Positions 8,635-16,175 of a stretch of 36,212 nt of DNA are shown here, in pieces. Below the pieces are notes generated by a model. That model was not told the DNA's origin. It was given only the letters and a program-made list of their open reading frames with translations, and made no database searches. The stretch is from an uncultured Alteromonadaceae bacterium (GTDB lineage Bacteria > Pseudomonadota > Gammaproteobacteria > Pseudomonadales > Halieaceae), in assembly GCA_913064725.1 (NCBI GenBank), contig CAJYAI010000024.1, positions 1 through 36,212 of the forward strand. Reading direction: 5' to 3'. The position numbers were made by a program, and so were the translations under genes. Positions within the stretch are counted from its first letter, which is position 1. Each line of letters opens with the position of its first letter.

Positions 8635-9835
8635 CAGTGGATCTGATTTGAAACTGCGGCGCTTCATATTGCTTACTGGTAATAATTGATTCGAGGCTAC
8701 TGATCCCGCGCTCTGCGTCTGTGAGCGTGTTGTAGAGTGGCGAAAAGCCAAAGCGAATAAGGTTGGGTTCTCTAAAATCAACAACAACACCGTCATCGAT
8801 GAGTGCCTGGCTAATAGGGAAGGCGTGATCTAAGGCCAGACTGACCTGAGAGCCACGTTTGGCCTCATCGAGCGGAGTGACAATGACAGAGTCGCCTTGC
8901 AACAATGCACTTTTTTGCCAAAGCGCGATGAAATGCGCGGTCAAGGACAGGCTGCGCTGCCTCAGCTCGGTCAGGCAGAGGCCGTCAAATACGCTCAGCG
9001 ATGATGCCACTGCATTGAGTGCCAATACGCTTTGAGTTCCCGTTAGGAAGCGTCGAACCCCGGGGGCGGCGTCATAGTCTGCCTCGAAGTCAAATAAACG
9101 CGCATGACCCATCCAGCCAGGCAGTGGGTTCTGTGAGTGCTGATGGCGCTCGTTAACATATAAGAAACCGGGTGCACCAGGGCCGCCATTCAAAAACTTA
9201 TAGGTACAGCCGACAGCAAAGTCCACTTCCGAGGCAGCCAGGCTGATATCAACTACGCCGGCACTGTGGGCAAGATCCCAAATGATCAGCGATCCGGCCG
9301 CATGTGCGACTTTAGTAATGCTGCCCATATCCCGTAGCGTTCCTGTTTTATAGTCAACATGGGACAGTACGAGGACCGCAGAGTGCTTCAAGTCACCTAC
9401 GGTAACAGTGTCGACATCGACCGATTGAACCTGACAGCGCTCGGGGCCAACTAGACTTGCCAGCCCCTGTGCCATGTAACTATCGGTGGGGAATTGGCCG
9501 GCTTCGACCGATATGAGTGTGCGCGCGTTGTTGATCTCTAAGCTCGCCGCCAAGGCTTTAAATAGATTGATGGATAGGTTGTCACAACAGACGATGCTAC
9601 CTGCGGCGGCGCCTACGATGGGGGCAATCTGGTCACCCACGCTTAGCGGTAAATCAATCCAGTCGCAGGTATTCCAGCCGGTAACCAGCTCACCTGCCCA
9701 CTGTCGTGAAATGACATCAGTCATGTGAGATTGGGTCATTTTGGGCAGTGCTCCGAGAGAATTGCCGTCTAGGTAGACCATGTTCTCGGGTATCTGGAAC
9801 TGCGATCGCAACTGGGCAAACTGCTCGTCGGTCAT
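8627..9835 (-). CDS. kynU: Kynureninase
   Basis: The 402-aa PLP enzyme hydrolyses L-kynurenine (or 3-hydroxykynurenine) to anthranilate (or 3-hydroxyanthranilate) and alanine in tryptophan degradation. Diagnostic segments are YLDGNSLGALP at residue 21, EAGQFPTDSY near 111, the cofactor-binding WDLAHSAGV at 186-194 and the PLP lysine Lys213 in GCTYKFLNGGPGAPGF. The length is normal for the family. The start codon overlaps the stop of the upstream alpha/beta hydrolase by 4 nt, so the two are co-translated. No tryptophan dioxygenase gene is seen in the window. Confidence 0.95.
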   Translation of the reverse strand: MTDEQFAQLRSQFQIPENMVYLDGNSLGALPKMTQSHMTDVISRQWAGELVTGWNTCDWIDLPLSVGDQIAPIVGAAAGSIVCCDNLSINLFKALAASLEINNARTLISVEAGQFPTDSYMAQGLASLVGPERCQVQSVDVDTVTVGDLKHSAVLVLSHVDYKTGTLRDMGSITKVAHAAGSLIIWDLAHSAGVVDISLAASEVDFAVGCTYKFLNGGPGAPGFLYVNERHQHSQNPLPGWMGHARLFDFEADYDAAPGVRRFLTGTQSVLALNAVASSLSVFDGLCLTELRQRSLSLTAHFIALWQKSALLQGDSVIVTPLDEAKRGSQVSLALDHAFPISQALIDDGVVVDFREPNLIRFGFSPLYNTLTDAERGISSLESIITSKQYEAPQFQIRSTVT

Positions 9836-10668
9836 TCGCTTGTGCCTTTTTGCTTCGACATTTGTTCGAGTATTGACAGCATGCGACTGAAGGCCAAGGT
9901 GTCGGGATGAATGAGATCGAAATGACCCGATTGGGGGATCATTGTCAGCTGGTCTTTCGCAAGGCCAGCCACCTGATCTTTGCCAACGATGGAGTCGATA
10001 TGACCCAGTATGATGTGCACGGGAACCTGTATCTCAGTCAATGAGACGGATGCGTCTCTATAACGTTCATTGGGTGCGTAGGTCTCATCGCCCATAAAGG
10101 GTGCAACCATCGATTGACAGCTGCCGTCTTTCGCTCCGTAAGTAACGAGGTCGATAATCGGTGCGAGACCAACTACCCCGGCGATGGGTATGTCAGTCTG
10201 AGCGGCTCGCAGTGCAAGGTGGCCGCCTGCAGAGTGACCGATTAACAAGGGACGCTGTTCTGTTTCCTGACGAACAAATTTGGTTGCGTTGATCACGTCG
10301 TCAAGGCTTCCTGGCCAGCCACCACCAACATCGCCGACGCGCCGATATTCGGGGAGCCAAACCTCAAATCCGTGTGCGGCGAGCGCTTCAGCCATGGGTA
10401 AGAGGTGATCTCGGTCGTAGGCGTTTGACCAGCAGCCGCCGTGGAAAAGAATGACGCTGTATTTTGGGGGCGCTTGGTGACTACTGATGTTGATCAGCGT
10501 ATGCCACTGTCCTTCTCCATACCTCACCTCGGTCTCGTATGTCGCGTGTGAGAGCGCCATAACATCGTCAAACGAAACCGGACTGGCATGAGCGTGAAAG
10601 GACAGCAATGACCAGACACCGATCACTGTCTGATGCACGAGTCGAAGAATAACGTGGCACTTGGACAT
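9832..10668 (-). CDS. Alpha/beta hydrolase with a predicted signal peptide; possible kynurenine formamidase
   Basis: The 278-aa protein has an oxyanion-hole motif HGGCW (residues 76-80), the nucleophile elbow GHSAGGH (Ser146) and a C-terminal SGHFDLIHP histidine, the pattern of carboxylesterase and AFMID-like formamidases. The translational coupling to kynureninase makes N-formylkynurenine hydrolysis an attractive role. The first 28 residues look like a signal peptide ending AHA-S, which would place the enzyme in the periplasm and argue against that role. An internal ATG at residue 37 would give a cytoplasmic form. An exported esterase is the alternative. Confidence 0.8.
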   Translation of the reverse strand: MSKCHVILRLVHQTVIGVWSLLSFHAHASPVSFDDVMALSHATYETEVRYGEGQWHTLINISSHQAPPKYSVILFHGGCWSNAYDRDHLLPMAEALAAHGFEVWLPEYRRVGDVGGGWPGSLDDVINATKFVRQETEQRPLLIGHSAGGHLALRAAQTDIPIAGVVGLAPIIDLVTYGAKDGSCQSMVAPFMGDETYAPNERYRDASVSLTEIQVPVHIILGHIDSIVGKDQVAGLAKDQLTMIPQSGHFDLIHPDTLAFSRMLSILEQMSKQKGTSE

Positions 10669-10680
10669 GCGTCGTACTAT

Positions 10681-10720
10681 ACAGCAACGTAAAACACAGC
10701 AACGTAAAACACAGCAAAAC
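10681..10720. repeat. Tandem 15-bp repeats upstream of the hydrolase-kynU pair
   Basis: Two identical copies of ACAGCAACGTAAAAC (10681-10695 and 10696-10710) are followed by a shortened third copy ACAGCAAAAC (10711-10720). They lie 13-52 bp upstream of the hydrolase start, so they overlap its promoter or leader. A TATAGT on the minus strand just downstream of the array could be a -10 element but is very close to the ATG. Confidence 0.85.
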
Positions 10721-10739
10721 GCAGAAGGTTTGAGTTAGT

Positions 10740-11171
10740 TTACTGTTCTCGCTTCCACTGGTTCGCTGCCCACGATAAGGCCCCATAAGCAATAGCCAGT
10801 AACAACACAGCACCGGCCTCGTACAACAGGTGAGTGGGTTCTGAGTCCTTGCTGAGTAGTATCAATCGCGTGATACCAGTGATAGCAATGAGAACCGGCA
10901 GGGTTACAGGTACGCTGTGCGTGGAATAATACGCGTAGGCCATACCCAGCACTTCGAGGTAGATGAACAGGAGAAGCAGATCCGCGAGGTTAATATCTTG
11001 CTTCAAGGCAAGAGCACCCAGTTCAAATCCAACCGCGACGATCGCTAGTGCGCCAATGAGTAAGAGTAGACCCCGTTCCGCGAATGCGAACATGCCCAAT
11101 ACGACATCATCAAAGCGATCGATGAACTTGTGCTCTTCTAAACTGCTTTTGTGATCGTCTTGCTCACTCAT
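10740..11171 (-). CDS. PsiE-family (phosphate-starvation-inducible E-like) membrane protein
   Basis: The 143-aa product has about four hydrophobic segments (near residues 34-55, 64-82, 88-104 and 113-134). It also has the family core DLLLLFIYLEVLGMAYAYYS followed by THSVPVTLPVLIAITG, which matches PsiE. The family is an inner-membrane protein induced by phosphate starvation in E. coli; its biochemical role is unknown. The start is preceded by AGGGAAG. It lies 71 bp upstream of the hydrolase gene on the same strand; the tandem repeats fall between, so co-transcription is uncertain. Confidence 0.85.
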   Translation of the reverse strand: MSEQDDHKSSLEEHKFIDRFDDVVLGMFAFAERGLLLLIGALAIVAVGFELGALALKQDINLADLLLLFIYLEVLGMAYAYYSTHSVPVTLPVLIAITGITRLILLSKDSEPTHLLYEAGAVLLLAIAYGALSWAANQWKREQ

Positions 11172-11268
11172 GGTGTGCTTCCCTAAAACCCCAGCCTCAT
11201 GTATCTACGAGCGATCATCCAGTTTCGTTCAGTCAGGGCGGTTTTTTTTGATGGACTGTCAGTGCAGC

Positions 11269-11310
11269 GAATCTCTGATAGTGAACCTCTGATAGCGAAC
11301 CTCTGATAAG
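11269..11310. repeat. Three tandem 14-bp repeats upstream of the acyl-CoA synthetase
   Basis: Three copies near the consensus GAACCTCTGATAGC occupy 11269-11282, 11283-11296 and 11297-11310, with one or two substitutions in the first and third. They lie 68-109 bp upstream of the likely ATG of the acyl-CoA synthetase and so could overlap its promoter. Confidence 0.85.
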
Positions 11311-11377
11311 GTAATGATCAAACGGGTGGATGATCCTGTTGTGATCGCTTCTTGAAGCAAGTTAGAGGTATTTGAGC

Positions 11378-12907
11378 ATGACTATATCGCTCTGTGAGCA
11401 ATTAGATCGTCGTCGACAGGCATATCCAAATCAACTCGCCTATGTCATTGATGACGATGAACGTGATAACCAGACCAGCATTGACCACGTATTTCGACTC
11501 GCGAACGGCCTTCTTGCAGCAGGGATCGGGAAGGGCGATCGCATTGCCGTGTTGTCGCGCAATAGTGTCGAATGCGCAGAGGCGATGACGGCAATATTGT
11601 GTTCTGGGGCAAGCATGGTGCCGGTGCCCAATACGGCCACTCCAGACGCGCAGAAAAATATGCTGCTCGACAGTGCGGTGAAGGGGTTGTTTGTATCAGA
11701 TCAATACCGGGAGGCTGCGCTTGAGCACTTTATGGATCTTCCGACAGTGAGGTGCGATCTGCGTTTTGCTCTGGAGACACCTTGCGAGACCTTTACAGAT
11801 CACACGAGTTGGGCGCACCAGTTCGCTTCTGACTCACCTGACGTAACCATGGCGACCAATGAGGAGTATGACATTCTCTACAGTTCGGGGACGACAGGCA
11901 CCCCGAAGGGCATTATCCACAGTCACCTCGCGCGTAATTTATTGATCTCAGGCACACAAACCATGGCCTTCGAGGGGGGGCGGGTACTTGTCAGCACACC
12001 GCTGTATTCCAACACCACCATTACGACGTGGTGGCCATCCGTCTGGGTTGGCGCAACCCAGGTGATCATGCGTAAGTTCAACGCTGATCGTGCGAACGTG
12101 CTTATGCGGGAGCGACAGATTACGCACGCCATGCTGGTCCCCGTGCAATACCAGCGTATGTGGGCGGCAAGTAACCACACATCAGAAAACTGGCAATCGG
12201 TTCAGTGGCTTTTTTCGACCAGTGCCCCGTTGTCTGAGGAGATGAAGCAGAAAATTCTTACCGATACGGATGCTCAATTACTCGAGTTTTATGGACTTAC
12301 TGAAGGTGGCGTAGCCACGACCCTAGTGGCGCGTAAGGCTGCGGAGCTGGGTAAGCTTGGCTCAGTGGGTCAGGTGCAACCCGGTGGTGAGCTGAAAATT
12401 CTCAGTGAGACCGGTGAGGTGTTGGGACCGAATGAGGCGGGTGAAATTGTCGGGCGGACGGGGATTATGAGCGACGGTTATCTCAATCGCGAAGAGGCGA
12501 CGAGAGCCATGCACTGGTTGGACGAGGACGGTCAGCTTTTTTACCGATCGGGCGATGTGGGTTATCTGGATGAGGACGGATGGTTATTTTTAAGTGACCG
12601 TATCAAGGACATGATTCTGTCCGGTGGGCAGAATATTTACGCGACCGATCTAGAGCAGGTACTGAACGCCATGTCTGATGTGGTGGACGCTGCAGTGGTC
12701 GCCAAACCATCAGACGCATGGGGAGAGACGCCATGGGCTTTTGTTGTGAAGAACGCCGGCAGTCAGCGTTCTGGGGATGACATTCGTCTAGACGCAAATT
12801 CGCAACTAAGTCCTATTCAAGCCATCGCTGGCGTGACGCTGGTAGACGAATTACCTCGAAGCGACATCGGGAAAATTCTCAAGCGCCAGCTTCGAGACAC
12901 ATTCTAA
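11378..12907 (+). CDS. AMP-forming acyl-CoA synthetase (class I adenylate-forming)
   Basis: The product (509 aa) activates a carboxylic acid with ATP and joins it to CoA. Visible motifs are the phosphate-binding loop YSSGTTGTPKG, the EFYGLTEGG motif, the hinge region YRSGDVGYLDEDGWLFLSDR with SGGQNIYATDLE, and the C-terminal catalytic lysine in SDIGKILKRQ. I chose the ATG at 11378 because AGAGG lies 9 nt before it; an in-frame TTG two codons earlier is too close to that site. The substrate is not evident; medium- or long-chain fatty acids or aromatic acids are all possible. The gene stands alone and converges on the M20 gene. Confidence 0.88.
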   Translation: MTISLCEQLDRRRQAYPNQLAYVIDDDERDNQTSIDHVFRLANGLLAAGIGKGDRIAVLSRNSVECAEAMTAILCSGASMVPVPNTATPDAQKNMLLDSAVKGLFVSDQYREAALEHFMDLPTVRCDLRFALETPCETFTDHTSWAHQFASDSPDVTMATNEEYDILYSSGTTGTPKGIIHSHLARNLLISGTQTMAFEGGRVLVSTPLYSNTTITTWWPSVWVGATQVIMRKFNADRANVLMRERQITHAMLVPVQYQRMWAASNHTSENWQSVQWLFSTSAPLSEEMKQKILTDTDAQLLEFYGLTEGGVATTLVARKAAELGKLGSVGQVQPGGELKILSETGEVLGPNEAGEIVGRTGIMSDGYLNREEATRAMHWLDEDGQLFYRSGDVGYLDEDGWLFLSDRIKDMILSGGQNIYATDLEQVLNAMSDVVDAAVVAKPSDAWGETPWAFVVKNAGSQRSGDDIRLDANSQLSPIQAIAGVTLVDELPRSDIGKILKRQLRDTF

Positions 12908-12928
12908 GACACGCGGATAGATTCGCGC

Positions 12929-14206
12929 TTATTTGGCCAGCATATAGTCAAGTGTCAGGGAGGTGAGCGCCTTCACACCCACAGGCAACGCCCGTTCATC
13001 CGCATAAAAACGCGGTGAGTGGTTGGGGTGTACCAGCGTCGGATCGTCCGACGCCACGCCTAAAAACAAAAACAAACCGGGAACTTCGTTGGCAAAGTAA
13101 GAAAAATCTTCAGCAGTTGTTGTCTGTGTCGCCTCGATGAACCCGTCCCCTGCAACCGTTTCAAGTGTGGACGACATTTGACGCAACAGGTCAGGGTCGT
13201 TGCGGGTCACACCATAGCCCCGGTCAATAACCACGTCTGCGGTTGCCCCGGCTGCCTCAGCAATGCTCGTGGCAGTGCGTCGGATTCGCTTGTGGATATC
13301 AGTGCGCGTTGCTGCATCAAAGGTTCTGATGGTGCCCTCGAGTTCCACGGATTCAGGAATGATGTTGTTGCGCACACCGCCCTCGATGCGTCCCACGGTC
13401 ACGATTGAGGGCGTCAGAGTGGCGTCTAACTGCCGTGAGATGATGGTTTGCAGTCCTAAAACCACTTGGCTCGCAGTGACAATGGGGTCCACACCAGCCC
13501 AGGGAACCGCCCCGTGCGTTTGTTTCCCGTTTATGGTGATTTGATAGCGATCGGACGATGCCATCAGGCCCTCAGGTCGTGTAGCGACAGTTCCGACTGG
13601 GAAGGGAAATACATGAAGTCCAAACACGACGTCGGGTTTTGGATTGGTGAAGGCACCCTCCATAAGCATGAGCTCCGCCCCACCCACCGACCCATCCGGT
13701 GTACCTTCCTCCGCTGGCTGAAAGATGAACTTGACCGTACCCGGTAACTCATCGCCCAAACCTGCCAACACCTCCGCCACGCCCATCAAGATCGCCACGT
13801 GATTATCATGGCCACAGGCATGCATGACGCCAACTTCTTTTCCTTGGTAAACGCCCTTGGCTTTTGACGCAAAGGGGAGGTCGACCAGTTCGGTTACGGG
13901 CAATCCGTCCATATCGGCGCGCAGGGCAACGACCGGTCCATTGCCACCCCGTAGGGTACCGACAACACCGGTGTGGGCAACTTCGGTCTCAACCTCCATG
14001 CCTAAGGCCCTCAAGTGGTCAGCAATAATCTTCGCTGTTCGAAATTCCTGATTACTGAGTTCTGGATGTTGATGAAAGTCACGCCGCCACTCGACAACTT
14101 TGGGCATGACAGCCTCGATACGTGTATCGACATTGAGAGGTAGTGCCTGCGCGGTCGCGTTGCTAAATAGGGCCACCACGAGTAGGAGCAACGGGTTTTT
14201 TTTCAT
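12929..14206 (-). CDS. Exported M20-family amidohydrolase/carboxypeptidase
   Basis: The 425-aa protein starts with a signal peptide (MKKNPLLLLVVALFSNATAQA, probable cleavage after AQA). The mature part is a typical M20D amidohydrolase: RRDFHQHPELSNQE, LRADMDGLPV, the metal-binding HACGHDNH, FQPAEEG and a C-terminal HPNHSPRF. Relatives hydrolyse N-acyl amino acids, hippurate or IAA conjugates; this one acts in the periplasm on an unknown amide. It converges on the acyl-CoA synthetase gene with 21 bp between the stops, and no clear terminator is visible there. Confidence 0.92.
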   Translation of the reverse strand: MKKNPLLLLVVALFSNATAQALPLNVDTRIEAVMPKVVEWRRDFHQHPELSNQEFRTAKIIADHLRALGMEVETEVAHTGVVGTLRGGNGPVVALRADMDGLPVTELVDLPFASKAKGVYQGKEVGVMHACGHDNHVAILMGVAEVLAGLGDELPGTVKFIFQPAEEGTPDGSVGGAELMLMEGAFTNPKPDVVFGLHVFPFPVGTVATRPEGLMASSDRYQITINGKQTHGAVPWAGVDPIVTASQVVLGLQTIISRQLDATLTPSIVTVGRIEGGVRNNIIPESVELEGTIRTFDAATRTDIHKRIRRTATSIAEAAGATADVVIDRGYGVTRNDPDLLRQMSSTLETVAGDGFIEATQTTTAEDFSYFANEVPGLFLFLGVASDDPTLVHPNHSPRFYADERALPVGVKALTSLTLDYMLAK

Positions 14207-14244
14207 CGGCGTAAATCCTTACGGTGAGAATAGTTCCCAAATGT

Positions 14245-14463
14245 TCAGGCTTTATAATGTCGTGACCGGGCAAGAAAATCTATGACAAAAGAGGCGATTG
14301 AGTCGAGCGCCTCGTGCATCAGGTCTGCCAAGTGTCGCGTGTAATCACAGATAAAGTAGTTCCGACATTCGGTGCCTTGATTTGGCAGCAGCTGAATGCC
14401 CAGGCGTATCCGTACAACCTCTGTATAAATGATGCTCGTAAGGCTGGGTGCCTGTCTCATCAT
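14245..14463 (-). CDS. Doubtful 72-aa ORF
   Basis: An ATG-initiated frame in the 338-bp gap between the M20 and MFS genes. The product has a mildly hydrophobic middle and ends in a basic RSRHYKA tail. No family is recognised and the ribosome-binding site is poor. It is listed because the gap otherwise contains only the M20 promoter area and the inverted repeat at 14485-14534. Confidence 0.2.
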   Translation of the reverse strand: MMRQAPSLTSIIYTEVVRIRLGIQLLPNQGTECRNYFICDYTRHLADLMHEALDSIASFVIDFLARSRHYKA

Positions 14464-14484
14464 GGTGTGAGGGCGTGGCAGTAA

Positions 14485-14534
14485 CTGCTGTGCACATCTA
14501 ACGGCGTCTCATGGCAGCGCAACGTGCACAGCAG
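14485..14534. repeat. 11-bp perfect inverted repeat
   Basis: The arm CTGCTGTGCAC (14485-14495) is matched exactly by its reverse complement GTGCACAGCAG (14524-14534), with a 28-nt loop between. It lies just past the stop of the GPH-type transporter on the minus strand. No T run follows the outer arm, so it is not a standard intrinsic terminator; it may stabilise the transporter mRNA 3' end or be an operator. Confidence 0.7.
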
Positions 14535-14544
14535 GCTTCACGAT

Positions 14545-15996
14545 TTAGGCCTCTTGTGGCTTGGTGGCCAGGCTGGCAAGGCGCGCGGCATGAGCTTCTT
14601 TGTTCTCGCGAACCTTGCCAATAAAGAAAAGACCCAAGAGCCAGAGCGCAGTAGAGGCGACGACCGTGTAAATACCTACTGTGTCCAAGGTGGCCTGTGA
14701 CACGAGTCCGGGCTTGGCATCTTCGGGCCAGGCCGCAAAGCTTAAGATAAGGCCTGCAGAAAATGCACCAACCCCAGCCATGCACTTCTCGGCAAAGGAT
14801 CGAGCCGCGAGCAGGGTGCCCTCCATACGTTTACCGGTTGACGATTCAACCTCTTCAACGGTGTCGAATACCATGGCCCCAACGGCGGTTCCCGCAACAA
14901 TGATGCATGTGATGGCAGCGAGGTGACAGACGAGCACGGCGGTGAGAATGATGGGTGACTCGTTCGACGGCAACAAGTCTAGGACTCGCAGCAGGATCAG
15001 CGCATTTTCAAGCACCATAGCTGCGGCAAAGAAGCTGATGGCCGTATTGCGCTTACCAAATAACCGGCTACACGTGGGTGTGAGCTTTAAGCCGAGCACA
15101 GGTGCTAAAAACAGGGTGAGGCCGATGGTCAAAATGTCGACTGGCGCTAGCTCCCAGTAATAGCTGTAGTAGAAAAGAGTCAGGTTGGTAAATAGGCCAG
15201 AGGCGGCCTTGCAAACAATGTAAGCGATGAAGAGGATCCGATAATTGCGACTCACATTGAGCGTTAGCCAGATATCGTTAACGACCGTCCCGATTTTTTG
15301 TCGAGAGCCTTTTAAGCGCTCATCCTTCGGTATGTGCAGTTGTGGAATGTGCTTATGGGTGCCGATTCCGGTCACTAAAATCGCGATAGCCATGACGATG
15401 CTGCACGCGATGCCATAGACCACCCAGGTGTCGGCGTTATAGCGGGCGTCTTCGGTCCCGTTCATGCTGCTGTAAACAACAAATACCCACAACAAGTTCC
15501 ACATGGTGAGACCGCCCCACCAGCCGAACCATTGCCGGAAAGCGATTAGGGAACTGCGCTCAACGTAGTCTTGAGTCAACTCTGGACCCAGTGCCGTGCT
15601 GGGTATCTCATAGAGCGTGATCGCCGTTCTAATGCCAATTCCCATCACGAGTAAATACCAGAACAGCCCCTGATCAGACGCTCCGGTGGGTGGGTCCCAG
15701 ATGAGGAAGAAGGTCAATGCAACAGGGATGATCGAGCCATAAATGAATGGATGCCGTCGACCCCACCGCGACTGGGTATTATCCGAGATATAGCCTATGA
15801 GTGGGTCTGAAAAGGCATCGAAAATCAGCATAACGAGAATGGCTAGCCCCGCAAGATCAGGGGCTAGACCGAAGACTTGGACATAAACAAACAATAAAAA
15901 GTAGGCGAAGGCATTGTCTTTGATGCCATAGGCGATGGAGCCAAAGCCGTAGAGAAACTTTGTACTGAATGGCAACGCGGTATGACCGTCTGACAT
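14545..15996 (-). CDS. GPH-type (MelB-like, MFS_2) cation symporter
   Basis: The 483-aa protein has about 12 hydrophobic segments and the glycoside-pentoside-hexuronide:cation symporter signature in the first half: LVMLIFDAFSDPLIGYISD followed by SRWGRRHPFIYGS. It would import a sugar, glycoside or related solute with Na+ or H+ across the inner membrane. The substrate is unknown. It lies downstream of mcr on the same strand, but the terminator at 16127-16154 and a 180-bp gap indicate its own promoter. Confidence 0.9.
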   Translation of the reverse strand: MSDGHTALPFSTKFLYGFGSIAYGIKDNAFAYFLLFVYVQVFGLAPDLAGLAILVMLIFDAFSDPLIGYISDNTQSRWGRRHPFIYGSIIPVALTFFLIWDPPTGASDQGLFWYLLVMGIGIRTAITLYEIPSTALGPELTQDYVERSSLIAFRQWFGWWGGLTMWNLLWVFVVYSSMNGTEDARYNADTWVVYGIACSIVMAIAILVTGIGTHKHIPQLHIPKDERLKGSRQKIGTVVNDIWLTLNVSRNYRILFIAYIVCKAASGLFTNLTLFYYSYYWELAPVDILTIGLTLFLAPVLGLKLTPTCSRLFGKRNTAISFFAAAMVLENALILLRVLDLLPSNESPIILTAVLVCHLAAITCIIVAGTAVGAMVFDTVEEVESSTGKRMEGTLLAARSFAEKCMAGVGAFSAGLILSFAAWPEDAKPGLVSQATLDTVGIYTVVASTALWLLGLFFIGKVRENKEAHAARLASLATKPQEA

Positions 15997-16126
15997 GAGC
16001 CTGTTCTTTTATTATCAGCTTGACTTCAGACTACGCAGTCTCACGTCTCTACGCAAAGAAATGTGACAGCTACGGAGTAAATAAGAGAATCAGACAGCTC
16101 GATCTCGGCGCTGCTGAGAAAAAGGT

Positions 16127-16154
16127 AAAAAAAACCGGGGCAGAGCCCCGGTTT
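16127..16154 (-). terminator. Rho-independent terminator of the pcs-mcr operon
   Basis: Read on the minus strand, a perfect 10-bp stem AAACCGGGGC / GCCCCGGTTT with a 3-nt loop occupies 16154-16132. A run of eight T (five beyond the stem) extends to 16127. It begins about 20 bp after the mcr stop codon, exactly where an operon-ending terminator is expected, and separates the operon from the transporter gene. Confidence 0.93.
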
Positions 16155-16175
16155 CAGTGATCACCCTGCCCAGAG

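Noticed and set aside
8228-11310. CRISPR array or remnants
   Set aside because: The tandem repeats are contiguous 14-15-bp units without spacers, the three arrays have unrelated sequences, and no cas gene is present.
12908-12928. Bidirectional terminator between the acyl-CoA synthetase and M20 genes
   Set aside because: Only a weak 4-bp CGCG pairing is visible in and around the 21-bp gap, with no T run of useful length.
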